Of a DNA stretch of 64,000 nucleotides, positions 50,843 through 62,011 are shown piece after piece. Under the pieces are notes generated by a model that had not been told where the DNA came from, searched no databases, and worked only from the letters and a program-made list of their open reading frames with translations. The stretch comes from Deltaproteobacteria bacterium. GTDB taxonomy: Bacteria; Desulfobacterota; Desulfarculia; JACQYL01. Location: positions 34,455 through 98,454 of the forward strand of contig JACQYL010000058.1 in NCBI GenBank assembly GCA_016208165.1. The letters are read 5' to 3'. The position numbers and the translations under genes were made by a program. Each line of letters starts with the position of its first letter. Within the stretch, counting starts at the first letter, position 1.

Positions 50843-50971
50843 GGCGCCCGTATCCTAAGGACAATGCCCATACAGACGATGGGAGCATTAAGAAGGATAG
50901 CCGCGCCATGATGAGTCTATTCGAAGAACCATCAGAGAGGGTCAGCAAGAGCCAAGAGTAGACTTGACCCC
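50801..50971. mobile_element. MITE-like 171-bp element with 26-bp inverted ends
   Basis: GGGGTCAAGTCTGCTCTTGG plus CTCTTG at 50801-50826 is the reverse complement, with one mismatch, of 50946-50971. The interior has no gene. Ends of this kind (starting GGGGTCAAGTCT) resemble those flanking REP-associated or IS-type transposases, so it is probably a non-autonomous relic. It begins inside the amidohydrolase gene. Confidence 0.8.
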
Positions 50972-51005
50972 TTCTTTTCCCTTCTTTTCCCCATTCCGAC
51001 CCGAT

Positions 51006-51767
51006 CTAGGACTGAATGGAGTCGATCATCTTCCGTACGATGGCTTTCGCCTCCGTGTCCTGATCGTACGGAGACTCCCCTTTGAGGTCCGCTTCGATAA
51101 TGGCCTCATCATAAGGGATGAATCCCAGGAACTCGAAGTCCGGCATGTTCTTTTTCAGAAATTCCCGATCCTGTTCTCCCCGGATCTTGTTTCCTACCAG
51201 GGCCACCTTATCGAGCTTGATCTGCGAGGCCAATTGCCGGATGTGGCGCGCGGTTTCCACGCTCCTTTGGCCCGGCTCGACCACCACGATCAGTTTGTTG
51301 ACCGCCTGAGCCGTACCCCGGCCGAGGTGCTCTATGCCGGCCTCCATGTCCATGACCACGACATCGTCTCGGGCCAGCACGATATGTGATATGAGGGCCT
51401 TCAGCAAGGTGCTCTCCGGACAGATACACCCTCCTCCCCCTTTCTGGACACCTCCGAGGCGCATGAGCAAGATCCCGTCCTTTTTGGCAGAGAGTTTCTC
51501 CGGCAGGTCGTCCACCTTGGGATTCATTTTGAACATGCCGCCCACCGTGCCGGGACGCATGCCCGTACGCTCCTCGACAAGGTCTTTCATTTCCGCTATG
51601 GGAACGATTTTGTCCGCATCTGGAATACCCAATGCGCTGGCCAGGTTGGCGTCCGGATCGGCATCTATTGCGAGAACCCGTTTACCGAGTTCGTTAAAAG
51701 CGCGGATAATGAGCGAGGCTACGGTGGTTTTCCCAACGCCGCCTTTGCCGCTGATGGCTAATTTCAT
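51006..51767 (-). CDS. CooC/AcsF-type MinD-family ATPase
   Basis: A 253-residue deviant Walker ATPase. P-loop ISGKGGVGKTT, switch region AIDADPDANLASALG, the CxC metal-binding motif in GGGGCICPE, and VVVMDMEAGIEHLGRG. This combination marks the CooC family, which loads nickel into carbon monoxide dehydrogenase or acetyl-CoA synthase. ATG 51767 follows AGGAGG. CODH itself is not in the window. A DUF3786 gene lies just upstream on the same strand, which suits Wood-Ljungdahl or CO metabolism. Confidence 0.9.
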   Translation of the reverse strand: MKLAISGKGGVGKTTVASLIIRAFNELGKRVLAIDADPDANLASALGIPDADKIVPIAEMKDLVEERTGMRPGTVGGMFKMNPKVDDLPEKLSAKKDGILLMRLGGVQKGGGGCICPESTLLKALISHIVLARDDVVVMDMEAGIEHLGRGTAQAVNKLIVVVEPGQRSVETARHIRQLASQIKLDKVALVGNKIRGEQDREFLKKNMPDFEFLGFIPYDEAIIEADLKGESPYDQDTEAKAIVRKMIDSIQS

Positions 51768-51843
51768 ATCGAATCCTCCTGTTCGGTACCTATATCTTTG
51801 ACGCTTTACCAAAGAAAGCGCTGAAAGCGCGCATGGAGACCCG

Positions 51844-52479
51844 CTATTTACGGTTTCGCAGCATTCCCATCAGCCGGTACACGATCATGCCGGAGAGCCA
51901 GGCCACATCCTCGAGTGACAGGATATCGGAAACGGTCTCATCGAAAAGCACGTTTCCCGACGCCGGAAATTCGTCGTCCGCCTCGTGCAGTTGAAGCGTG
52001 ATCGGAACCAACGGGACCGGCACGAAACGGTAAGCGAGCCCCGAGAGGTCGGTCTGACGGGATCCCCCCAGTTCGGCGGCCAGCGATTGAAACGCTTCAC
52101 CCTTTTGTCCAAACACGGCCACCATGGGATCTATGGCCCGCTTTTTAAAGGCGGGAAAATAGAACTCTCCCGACGGTATTTCCCTATAGGTGATCAACCG
52201 GCCCGAGGGCGCCTGTCCCTGTGCGCCGAGTAAATAGTGCAGCACCAGAACCTTTTCCTGAATCGGGATCTCGCCTCCGTCCGAATCGTTCTCCATTTCT
52301 ATTTGCATGCCACTGAAGCGGACAACGATTCCTCGATCGATGAAGGTCAGTGATACGGCGCCTTCGCCGTCCTCGACATAGGTCGCCCCGCTCCGTTTGG
52401 CCACATCGGCCGGATCCTGCTGTTTCAGCTCTTTCTGCGCGATTTCGAAGGCATGCTGGTAGTCGTCGACTCGAGGCAT
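51844..52479 (-). CDS. DUF3786-type protein
   Basis: A 211-residue cytoplasmic protein with LVLHYLLGAQGQAPSGRLITYREIPSGEFYFPAFKKRAIDP, which I recognise as DUF3786, and VPLVPITLQLHEADDEFPASGNVLFDETVSDILSLED towards the end. Proteins of this family occur near corrinoid and CO-dehydrogenase genes in acetogens and sulfate reducers; no activity is established. AAAGGAGA precedes ATG. The CooC-type gene follows 76 bp downstream on the same strand. Confidence 0.8.
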   Translation of the reverse strand: MPRVDDYQHAFEIAQKELKQQDPADVAKRSGATYVEDGEGAVSLTFIDRGIVVRFSGMQIEMENDSDGGEIPIQEKVLVLHYLLGAQGQAPSGRLITYREIPSGEFYFPAFKKRAIDPMVAVFGQKGEAFQSLAAELGGSRQTDLSGLAYRFVPVPLVPITLQLHEADDEFPASGNVLFDETVSDILSLEDVAWLSGMIVYRLMGMLRNRK

Positions 52480-52649
52480 TCAACGTCTCCTTTTATGAAT
52501 TTATCTGACTATAAGACCTGGTCCGCGTTGGTTCAAGTGCAGGAGGTAAGCGGCCTTGCGATTTGGTGCACGCTCTACAAAGCAGTTGACTCAAAGAGGG
52601 GTTTCTCCTATCCTTGGAACTCACAAAATCACAGAAAAGGAGGAATGAG

Positions 52650-53231
52650 ATGAAACGGATCTTGGTCGGCATGTTAACCCTTGGAATAATCGCTCTCATG
52701 TTTATGGCTTGTGCGGCGCCATCACGGATCTCGAAAGCGGCAGTCGACCAGTTTACGCTGGGCGAGACTACCATGGACGAGATAAAAGGCGTTTACGGAA
52801 CTCAAGACCTGACTCACGAGTTATACACGCCCGAAACCGGTCTCACAAAGATCAGCTACGCCTACAGAGACCCATCCGACAACGCTTGCCAGCCGGATGT
52901 GTACGCCATCCAGCAAGTTGACTTCTTCTTCAAAAAGGAAGTTCTGTACGGTGTCCAGTACATGAGTTCGACCGCTCTTGACTGCACGAAATTCGATGAT
53001 TCCAAAGTATCCGAGATTCAAGTGGGCAAGACAACAAAGGACGAGATCAAGGATTGGTTCGGAAGCCCTGACGGTAAGTTCTTCACCGACGGACCGGAAC
53101 CCGTCTGGCGTTACCTGTATGTGCAGAAAAAGACCCACAAGCGTGAGTACGACCATCAGGTGCTTGATGTGTATTTTGACGAAAAGGGTGTGGTCGACGA
53201 CTTCAAGCTGGATTTCTTGATGGGATTCTAA
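52650..53231 (+). CDS. BamE/SmpA-like lipoprotein with two repeats
   Basis: A 193-residue lipoprotein: signal ending FMACAAP (lipobox Cys21), then two copies of the BamE/SmpA-like unit, VDQFTLGETTMDEIKGVYGTQD and VSEIQVGKTTKDEIKDWFGSPDG. The second ends in VLDVYFDEKGVVDDFKL, the usual strand pair. True BamE has one such unit and about 110 residues, so this is probably a relative in the outer membrane or periplasm and not BamE itself. ATG 52650 follows AAAGGAGG. It is divergent from the DUF3786 gene. Confidence 0.85.
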   Translation: MKRILVGMLTLGIIALMFMACAAPSRISKAAVDQFTLGETTMDEIKGVYGTQDLTHELYTPETGLTKISYAYRDPSDNACQPDVYAIQQVDFFFKKEVLYGVQYMSSTALDCTKFDDSKVSEIQVGKTTKDEIKDWFGSPDGKFFTDGPEPVWRYLYVQKKTHKREYDHQVLDVYFDEKGVVDDFKLDFLMGF

Positions 53232-53302
53232 TTTCAGCGCCCCCCCCGGAGACGTTCCGGATAGCCGTTCTATAGTTCTCTCACCGTTTTACCAGATCTT
53301 CG

Positions 53303-53334
53303 AACGTGGTCCACGGGACGCCGCGGACCACGTT
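53303..53334 (+). terminator. Hairpin between converging genes
   Basis: AACGTGGTCC pairs perfectly with GGACCACGTT, with ACGGGACGCCGC between. It lies 70 bases after the BamE-like stop and 80 before the end of the converging hydrolase gene. The following sequence is only moderately U-rich. Confidence 0.45.
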
Positions 53335-53413
53335 CCCGGTGGGCTGACTTCGCCTTTCGCCTTTCAGAAGCGTTTCCACCTTTCGATGAGGAACCGGAAT
53401 GCGGGGCTTCTCA

Positions 53414-53989
53414 TCACCCCTGCTCGCCGCTGCCGATCTTTTCCATGAATTCCTGGGAGGGCATCACCTGAAAGAGGGGAAACAATGGACTCCTGCGATA
53501 TAAGTTCAGACAGTTGTTGTGCATGTCTTCGCTCATGGAGGCGCAGCAGTCCTCGATCATAATGGCTTTGAAGTCATTGGAAAGGGCGTCCAGAGCCGTA
53601 GCCAGCACACACACGTGAGTGGCGATGCCTGTCACTGCCACGGTGTCCACCCCCCACAGGCGAAAAGACTGGTCCAGGTCCGTCTTGTAAAACGCGGAAA
53701 ACCTCCTTTTGGGCAATACGACGTCACCGGGTTGCCGGTCCAATCCGGAGTATACCTCCGCTCCCCGGGTTCCCCTGATCGAATGCGGCTTCATCTTTCC
53801 CTGAAAAACGAAATCGTTTTCGAGAAAGCTGTCCGTCGAGAAAATCACGGGCAAGCCACGTTGACGACAAGCGCGGATAACCTCGTTGATTCGGGGCACC
53901 ATGGCCAGAGCGGCTTGCGTTACGGGTAAATGACTGTGCTTTCCAAACGTGTCTTCCACCAGATCGATAATGAGTAGAGCCGTTTTCAT
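53414..53989 (-). CDS. Isochorismatase-fold cysteine hydrolase
   Basis: A 191-residue protein of the isochorismatase/nicotinamidase fold. Catalytic Asp in ALLIIDLVEDTFG, Lys in LPKRRFSAFYKTDLD, cis-peptide and nucleophile Cys in VTGIATHVCVLATALDAL. It could be a nicotinamidase or another amidase. ATG 53989 is chosen because GAGGAACGCG precedes it; the longer frame runs into the tRNA-Leu gene. It lies downstream of the tRNA-Leu terminator. Confidence 0.88.
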   Translation of the reverse strand: MKTALLIIDLVEDTFGKHSHLPVTQAALAMVPRINEVIRACRQRGLPVIFSTDSFLENDFVFQGKMKPHSIRGTRGAEVYSGLDRQPGDVVLPKRRFSAFYKTDLDQSFRLWGVDTVAVTGIATHVCVLATALDALSNDFKAIMIEDCCASMSEDMHNNCLNLYRRSPLFPLFQVMPSQEFMEKIGSGEQG

Positions 53990-54123
53990 GACGCGTTCCT
54001 CTTTTTTTGGTAGCAAAAAAGCTCGGCCAAGTTGACATCCATGCGTTTCGGGACTATAAAACGTGTGCCCGGAGGCACTCGGAGGTCCAGGAAAACCCGG
54101 CTGACACAACGTAACTGAAAACG

Positions 54124-54157
54124 AAAAAAGGCGCAGCCAGGTGAAGGAGCGCCTTTT
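54124..54157 (-). terminator. Intrinsic terminator after tRNA-Leu
   Basis: On the minus strand, AAAAGGCGC pairs with GCGCCTTTT (54149-54157 and 54126-54134) and runs into a U-tract. It lies 11 bases downstream of the tRNA-Leu CCA end. Confidence 0.8.
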
Positions 54158-54167
54158 GTTGTTTTCA

Positions 54168-54254
54168 TGGTGCCGAAGGCGAGAGTCGAACTCGCACAGG
54201 CATACGCCCACTAGACCCTGAACCTAGCGCGTCTACCAGTTCCGCCACTTCGGC
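54168..54254 (-). tRNA. tRNA-Leu (CAG), CCA encoded
   Basis: An 87-nt class II tRNA on the minus strand. Acceptor GCCGAAG pairs with CTTCGGC; D-arm TGGCGGAACTGGTAGACGCG; anticodon loop TTCAGGG (anticodon CAG); a long variable arm (TGGGCGTATGCCTGT); T-arm GAGTTCGACTC. A terminal A plus CCA is encoded. The arrangement closely parallels tRNA-Leu(CAG) of other proteobacteria. Confidence 0.95.
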
Positions 54255-54684
54255 ACGAACGTTTTCGTTAATAGAGTCTTTCTTGTCGTTTGTCAAGAAT
54301 AATGGAGCGTCTCAGAGCGATCGAAATGAGTGTTTGGCCGACCGGCGACGGTGGGTCTGCACCGGCGAAGGATCGAGGTTCCGTTCGGAAGAGGTCTTGG
54401 AACCCGGCGAGTCCGATGAATGCCTCAGCGCCCGGTCCCGGTTTGTAGTCCGCGCGGATTCCGGGTATGGTAGTGTGTACATCGACCGACCGAGCAGATT
54501 TCGAAGGAACGGAAGAGTAACCCTCGGAAGCTTCCGGACAGGTTCTGAATGCGAATATACAACTAGGATGAGTACGTAAAAACCCGCTTTCGTGTCTCTA
54601 ACCTGTTGATTTTCTTAGGCTATATATTGATCAAAAGGGTTCTTACGAATCCATCGAATATGAATATATAAAAGGATCCACAAC
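54255..54684. other. Divergent intergenic region before ribF
   Basis: 430 bases. The last 70 before ribF are AT-rich (TTTCTTAGGCTATATATTGA, then ATGAATATATAAAAGG) and probably hold its promoter. No FMN riboswitch pattern is seen. The middle is GC-rich and could fold, but nothing known is recognised. Confidence 0.45.
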
Positions 54685-55677
54685 ATGGGCGTGTTTTACA
54701 GCCTCTCTGAAATTAGGCATCCCTTTAAGAAGGCCGTGGTTACCATTGGCAACTTCGATGGCGTACATGTGGGCCATAAAGCGCTTTTTGATCATATCAA
54801 ACAACTGGCAAAAGAGATGGACGGCGAGTCGGTTGTCGTGACATTCGACCCGCACCCATTGGCTGTGGTGCATAGCGCTTCCATTCTGCCCCCTCCAATG
54901 ATCAACAGTCTGGAGCAACGATTGGAACTCGTGAGGGAATACGGCATCGACCATGTGGTCGTGATTCCTTTTACCGTGGAGTTCTCCCGAATCCGAGCGC
55001 GGGACTTCGTGGAAGGAATTCTATGCCGTTGCCTGGGCATGAAGGCCATCGTCATCGGTCACGACTATGCTTTCGGCTACAAACGGGAAGGAAACCTGGA
55101 ACTGCTGCTGCGTATGAGCGAAGAACAGGATTTCCGGGTGGTCCGGATGGACGCCGTTGAGTTCGAGGGCGAGCGAGTGAGCAGCACCACGATTCGCCAC
55201 CTTATCAAGCAGGGTGGCATGGAAAAGGTGCGGAAGTTTCTAGGACGGCCTTTCCAGATGCGGGGAAAAGTCGTTCCCGGCCGGAAGGTAGGGGGAGCCG
55301 TATTGGGCTTTCCCACGGCCAACATGGAAACCGGCCAAGAAATCATGCCGGGGCAGGGTGTATATGTGGTGGAGGTCATCCTGCGGGGCAAGACGTATGC
55401 CGGTGTGTGTAACGTGGGATACAACCCTACTTTTGGTCTGGAACGCCTATCTGTAGAAGCATATCTATTCGATTTCAACGAGAATATTTACGGCGAGCGG
55501 ATACAGATCAATTTCCTTCACAAGTTGCGGAACGAAATGAAATTCTCGAGCGTCCAAGAGTTGTCCGAACAGATCGCCCGCGACGTCGAGGAAGCGCGGG
55601 CCTATTTTGGCGGGAGATCCATCGAGGCCGGAGAGCGGACCCAGAGATTACAGGCCCCCCTGAGCCCATCGAACTGA
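54685..55677 (+). CDS. ribF: Bifunctional riboflavin kinase/FAD synthetase
   Basis: A 330-residue enzyme making FMN and then FAD. The N-terminal nucleotidyltransferase shows AVVTIGNFDGVHVGHKALF and VVVTFDPHPLAVV, with SSTTIRHLIKQG. The C-terminal kinase domain carries GKVVPGRKVGGAVLGFPTANM with the Mg/ATP Thr-Ala-Asn and VEAYLFDFNENIYGERI. The tail (GGRSIEAGERTQRLQAPLSPSN) is short and polar. ATG follows AAAGGATCC. It stands alone on the plus strand. Confidence 0.95.
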   Translation: MGVFYSLSEIRHPFKKAVVTIGNFDGVHVGHKALFDHIKQLAKEMDGESVVVTFDPHPLAVVHSASILPPPMINSLEQRLELVREYGIDHVVVIPFTVEFSRIRARDFVEGILCRCLGMKAIVIGHDYAFGYKREGNLELLLRMSEEQDFRVVRMDAVEFEGERVSSTTIRHLIKQGGMEKVRKFLGRPFQMRGKVVPGRKVGGAVLGFPTANMETGQEIMPGQGVYVVEVILRGKTYAGVCNVGYNPTFGLERLSVEAYLFDFNENIYGERIQINFLHKLRNEMKFSSVQELSEQIARDVEEARAYFGGRSIEAGERTQRLQAPLSPSN

Positions 55678-55819
55678 AGGTTCACACCGGAAGTGGGAAG
55701 ATCGATCTCATCGGGAGAATTCGCGCAGCCTGATCGGCATCGAGACAGGGCGACGTAGCACACGTGTACATCAAGCCCCGATCGAACGTTCATCGGGCGC
55801 GTCAGGCGACTTCGAAGGC

Positions 55820-56467
55820 CTACACGCCCCTGGCGACCGGGCCCCAAATGAGTTTGTGCAATTGAAGCTGCAACCGAACCGGCAGGCTGTCCTCAAGAAT
55901 CCACTCGGCCAGCGTTCGAGGCTCCATTGCCCCGAACACTGGCGAGAACAGCACGGGAAACCGAGGTCCCGCATTGTCGCAAAGCCGTTTCAGAGCATGC
56001 ACGGCAAATTCGTAGTCCGTCCGATTGCTGATAACGAATTTGGCCTGGTCTTCCGGCCCCATCCGATGCCAGTTATCCCAGTCCGCCTTGTCCGCCTCTC
56101 CGCTGGACGGACATTTGAAGTCCACGATTCGAACGCACCTCTGGTCCAGCAATTCAATGTTGATACTGCCGTTGGTCTCCACGAGCACGCGGTAACCGGC
56201 GTCCAGAAGCCGTCGCGCCAGAGTCGGCGTTTCATCCTGAAGCAGCGGCTCTCCTCCCGTGATTTCGACCAGGCCGCACGAATAGGAGCCCACTCGCGCC
56301 AGAAGATCCTTCAACGACCACACGTCACCATCCTGGTAGGCGTACGTGGTATCGCAATAGGAGCAGCGGAGGTTGCATCCGGTGAGTCGGACAAACACGC
56401 AGGGGCGTCCGGCATAGGTGGATTCCCCCTGGATGGAATAGAAAATCTCGTTTACTTTCAGGGTCAA
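55820..56467 (-). CDS. queE: 7-carboxy-7-deazaguanine synthase
   Basis: A 215-residue radical SAM enzyme of queuosine (7-deazapurine) synthesis. Cluster motif CNLRCSYCDTTYAY and VEITGGEPLLQDE, with IVDFKCPSSGE, as in QueE; FYSIQGESTYAG is the family N-terminus. TTG 56467 overlaps the stop of the upstream DUF6178-type gene (TTGA), giving MTLKVNEIF and a coupled pair; a GTG at 56494 would add nine residues. QueC, QueD and QueF are not in the window. Confidence 0.93.
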   Translation of the reverse strand: MTLKVNEIFYSIQGESTYAGRPCVFVRLTGCNLRCSYCDTTYAYQDGDVWSLKDLLARVGSYSCGLVEITGGEPLLQDETPTLARRLLDAGYRVLVETNGSINIELLDQRCVRIVDFKCPSSGEADKADWDNWHRMGPEDQAKFVISNRTDYEFAVHALKRLCDNAGPRFPVLFSPVFGAMEPRTLAEWILEDSLPVRLQLQLHKLIWGPVARGV

Positions 56468-58227
56468 ATCGATGTCTCTTCCCGCCCGGGCCACACCCGG
56501 AACAAGTCCACGTACCGGGCGTCCAGATCCGCCCGTTTCACCTTACCGAACGCATCCCGGACGGAATCCAGCAACTCCTTGTAGACGGCCCGCACGCGCC
56601 TCCAATGATCGGAAGATAGTTGGGGCATATGCGCTTTGAGCGCATCGAAGAACGCGTCCATTACTTCCGGCCCGGACCAAGCCGACACCTCGCCGCCCGC
56701 CTCTGCCATGCGATCGAAGAAACGATTCAGATCCGAGGCGGTCAAGGGGCTCAACACGGGATCTAAATCGAGAGAACTCCTGGCCCAGATGGTATATAGA
56801 CATCTTTTGTATGTAAAGAACGGGTCTTCTCTCTCACCGTCCGGTATCGGTTGTCTGCACGAAGCCTCCAGAAACGCGTCCAGCGCTTCAAGTGTATCCA
56901 GCTTCCTGTCGCACGCTTGCACCTCTTCCACGGAATCAAAATCCACAAACGGTTGGGATTCGGATGCGGCGTCATAGCGTAACGGGCGCTTTCGAAAAAG
57001 ACCCTGCAGCATGCCTTCCAAAGACCTATCCCAGAACGACAGTGATAATCCCTGACCATGGGCCCAACTGCTTTTCCACCATTTCTCCGCCTTCCACTTC
57101 AGATCGAGCACCGCGCTGAATCCCAATCGAAATAGATCGATAAGGGCGTTTTCCTGCAACACGACGGAGGGTTCCGCGTCCGTTCTCTCGATTCCGATGC
57201 TTACCATGCCGGAGGCTTTTCGATAGACCCGTTTTAGCACGGAAACCTCGTCCGGCGCGCACCCTTCACCGCTCAACGCCATATTGCAGAGGCCCGCAAA
57301 TTCCAGGCGAAGCCGATCGAGCGTATCGGTATCCAAAATCGAGGACAAGGCCCTGGAGAAAGCGTCGCGGGATTCCGCCAGCAGAACCGGCGTCACGGGG
57401 ATGCCCTCGCCGGGTTCCTCGTCGGATTCGGAGAAGTACTCGGAAACAGGGACTTTTCGATAGATTTGACTGGGTTTGATGTGGCTGTAGATCAGCATGG
57501 CTTCGTCCCAGGAAACAAACCCCTTATCCGCCAGCCGCGCATTCCTGAGATCTTTGAGACCTTCCTCTTCTTCCGCTGGAATGATTTCAGCGGAAGCAAA
57601 CATAACGGCATAGTAGCGGTCGAAATCAGAGTCCGCCAGTTCCTTCAGTAGTTCCTCGATAAAGACGCGATGCTTTCTGCGCCTGCAGCGTAGGTAAAAT
57701 ACTTCGTCCAGAGTGAACCACTCCTGCCCGCTCAGATCCACAGGTTCGTCATGCCCCCTCACCCAGAGGCGGATGGTTTTCGAGAGGAACACGGTCAGCA
57801 AGGTCGGAGTCATGTTCAACAACCGCGATGTCAAGCGGCTGCGGTCCACCAGAAACAGTCGTTCGAACCATTCCACGGCTGAGTCGATATCGAGCCCCTC
57901 ATTGTTCCAGATCAGCAGATCCAACACATACGTCCACTGATCTTCCGAAGCCAACCTCAGAATTTCCAGTGACGAATCGGGCTCTGCGTCCAGAACCAGC
58001 CAGAAGAAATCCTCTTCCGCGAGTTTTCCGACGAGTTGGGCGGGATGGGAAGTATCCAGAATTCTCTGGATGACGGTTTCGCTGCCGATGGTCGATTCCA
58101 ACTCTTTTCGATCGGCGCGACCGGGCTTCATGGACTCCACGTGTTCGGATACCTCGTATTCATCTCGGGCCGTCGGAGTACCTTCGGCAGTGCTTTTGGT
58201 GGGACCTTGATCGTGAGGTGCGTTCAT
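56464..58227 (-). CDS. DUF6178-type protein, unknown function
   Basis: A 587-residue, largely helical, acidic protein. RKELESTIGSETVIQRILDT, QLVGKLAEEDFFWLVLD, and YVLDLLIWNNEGLDIDSAVEWFERL suggest repeated helical pairs; WFTLDEVFYLRCRRRKHRVFIEELL lies in the middle. It fits DUF6178, found mostly in Desulfobacterota. No enzymatic motif, signal peptide or membrane segment is visible. It is followed by queE with a 4-bp overlap and preceded by the groEL terminator, so it heads its own unit. Confidence 0.75.
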   Translation of the reverse strand: MNAPHDQGPTKSTAEGTPTARDEYEVSEHVESMKPGRADRKELESTIGSETVIQRILDTSHPAQLVGKLAEEDFFWLVLDAEPDSSLEILRLASEDQWTYVLDLLIWNNEGLDIDSAVEWFERLFLVDRSRLTSRLLNMTPTLLTVFLSKTIRLWVRGHDEPVDLSGQEWFTLDEVFYLRCRRRKHRVFIEELLKELADSDFDRYYAVMFASAEIIPAEEEEGLKDLRNARLADKGFVSWDEAMLIYSHIKPSQIYRKVPVSEYFSESDEEPGEGIPVTPVLLAESRDAFSRALSSILDTDTLDRLRLEFAGLCNMALSGEGCAPDEVSVLKRVYRKASGMVSIGIERTDAEPSVVLQENALIDLFRLGFSAVLDLKWKAEKWWKSSWAHGQGLSLSFWDRSLEGMLQGLFRKRPLRYDAASESQPFVDFDSVEEVQACDRKLDTLEALDAFLEASCRQPIPDGEREDPFFTYKRCLYTIWARSSLDLDPVLSPLTASDLNRFFDRMAEAGGEVSAWSGPEVMDAFFDALKAHMPQLSSDHWRRVRAVYKELLDSVRDAFGKVKRADLDARYVDLFRVWPGREETSI

Positions 58228-58249
58228 TTGGAAAGGCGGTTCTTGGAAA

Positions 58250-58279
58250 ACAATTCCGGACGGGATGATTCCCGTCCGG
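58250..58279 (-). terminator. Probable terminator after groEL
   Basis: CCGGACGGG (58271-58279 on the minus strand) pairs perfectly with CCCGTCCGG (58256-58264) around a six-base loop, followed on the minus strand by AATTGTTTTCC. It lies 33 bases after the groEL stop. Confidence 0.6.
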
Positions 58280-58311
58280 AGATATCTATGATCGCTGAAA
58301 TGGAATTCCGT

Positions 58312-60244
<1,933 letters not shown>

Positions 60245-60439
60245 CCACCTTCACCTCCTGATATACGGTTATATCTATTTCCCGAATGGGATTCTATCGC
60301 GATTTGCCATGGACGACGGATAGCAAAAAAAGGCAAACTTTTTGCTCAAGGTAAAACAGGTTTTAGCGGTGTCAAGGGGTGAGACGGTCTTTTCGATTTT
60401 TTTTCAGAAGCCTTGATTTCAGCGTTCGGTGCGTACATT

Positions 60440-61768
60440 TCAACTATCCGGGACTTGCTTGGTGATAAGTTCCTTCACCGAAATGTGGGAAAGCTTTTCC
60501 ACGGACATGCAACGGACGTCGCGCAGAATCTCTTCGAGACGTTTCTCCGCCGGATCATCTATCCTCGAGATATCCAGCGGCTCCCGAACCGCCGTCATCA
60601 CCTGGGCCAGGGATATGGTTTCCAGATCCCTCGCCGGCTGGAATCTTGGAGGAGAGTCGATCAGTTTCACCACCAGCCTGCTTTTCTCTAGCATACTTAG
60701 AGTCGTGTTCACGAGCTCCTGGTCCACGCCCAAGCGCAGCGCGAATTCCCTGGCGGGCCAGGCCGGTTCACCCGCGTAAAACCGTTTGGCCATCAGCAAG
60801 TACACCTTCATCACCAGCGCTTCGGCGGATGACTTCTCCCTGCTCCTCAAGTACCGCGGATGAACCTTGCCAAAGCCATGAAAAGCGTACGCGATCTCGG
60901 CTCCGAAAAGCAGAATGAGCCAGCTCAAATAGAGCCAGATGAGAAACAGCGGCAAGCTGGCGAAGGAACCGTATATGGCATTGTATTTGGCCACACCGAC
61001 TTGAAAAGCGATATACAGATTCTGCACGAGCTGCCAGACGATACCTGCTATGAGGCCCCCGGAAATCGCACTGACCACGGGCACGCGTGTGTTGGGAAGA
61101 AGCTGATAAATCACGCCGATGGCCAGCCAGGACAAGACGTAAGGCACAATGGACAACGAAAATGTCACCAACGTCGTCAGGTAACGCACGCGCATTAGAT
61201 ATTCCACGAACGCGTTGCTGCTCAGCGAAGCCGTAACCGTCGTGGCAACTAGAAGCAACAGCGGGCACACCGTAACAATGCTGATGTAATCGGTGAACTT
61301 CCTGTACAACGGCCGCTGTTCCGCGACGTTCCAGATTTCGTTGAACGCTCGCTCCATGGCGCTGATCATGGCGGTGACCGTGTAGAACAGGAAAACGACG
61401 CCTACAATACCAATGGTGCGGGCGTTGGTGTTTTCCACATATTGAAGGATGTTTTCGAGAACCTCGGGCCGGACCCCTGTCACGTGGCTGAAAAGCACCT
61501 CGCGCAGCGCCTCCGCCATACCCAATCCTTTCGCCACCGAGAACGAGACCGCGAGCATGGGCACAATCGAAAGCGTGGTGATGTACGTAAGGCCGTAGGC
61601 CTTGAATTGAACATGGTCCGCAAAACTCTTATAGATTCCGATATAAATGGCTCGAAGCAAGTTGAGGAACCAGTGTCGGATCCCTTGGAGTACGTTTCCC
61701 GCCGGCGCTTCCCTATCGCGAAAAAGAACTTCTTCCAGCTTGTTTCTGAGGGCTGTTCTGTAATCCAT
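60440..61768 (-). CDS. YihY/BrkB-family membrane protein
   Basis: A 442-residue inner-membrane protein with about six helices in the first two thirds: HVQFKAYGLTYITTLSIVPMLAV, IVGVVFLFYTVTAMISAMERAFNEIWNV, and GGLIAGIVWQLVQNLYIAFQVGVAKYNAIYGSFASLPLFLIWLYLSW, typical of YihY/UPF0761. A cytoplasmic C-terminal domain (about 300-442) has a winged-helix-like segment (PAREFALRLGVDQELVNTTLSMLEKSRLVV), present in some family members. ATG 61768 is chosen behind GAGGATG. The function is unknown despite the old ribonuclease BN name. Confidence 0.88.
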   Translation of the reverse strand: MDYRTALRNKLEEVLFRDREAPAGNVLQGIRHWFLNLLRAIYIGIYKSFADHVQFKAYGLTYITTLSIVPMLAVSFSVAKGLGMAEALREVLFSHVTGVRPEVLENILQYVENTNARTIGIVGVVFLFYTVTAMISAMERAFNEIWNVAEQRPLYRKFTDYISIVTVCPLLLLVATTVTASLSSNAFVEYLMRVRYLTTLVTFSLSIVPYVLSWLAIGVIYQLLPNTRVPVVSAISGGLIAGIVWQLVQNLYIAFQVGVAKYNAIYGSFASLPLFLIWLYLSWLILLFGAEIAYAFHGFGKVHPRYLRSREKSSAEALVMKVYLLMAKRFYAGEPAWPAREFALRLGVDQELVNTTLSMLEKSRLVVKLIDSPPRFQPARDLETISLAQVMTAVREPLDISRIDDPAEKRLEEILRDVRCMSVEKLSHISVKELITKQVPDS

Positions 61769-62011
61769 GCCGCTCATCCTCAAATCCGCGTTTTCCTTGC
61801 CGTCGCCCCTTGAAGGAGGTCCCGTCCCGCGAGGAAAACGCGGAGGACCCTAAGCTGGTGCGTACGGATGAAAGCGCCTTGGCCGGAACCGGCTCGTTTC
61901 GCTCACCATTCCGGCCTGCGCCGCCGGACGCATAATCACAATATAAAATAGACTATCAGGTAGCTCCCGGAAGTGCAATTGTCTGCAAGGAATATCCTGA
62001 ACGGTACACTG

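Noticed and set aside
53990..54211. Extended N-terminus of the isochorismatase-like protein to 54211
   Set aside because: The extension overlaps tRNA-Leu and its terminator; ATG 53989 has a ribosome-binding site.
60245..60439. CIRCE/HrcA operator before groES
   Set aside because: No TTAGCACTC-N9-GAGTGCTAA or close variant is visible in the leader.
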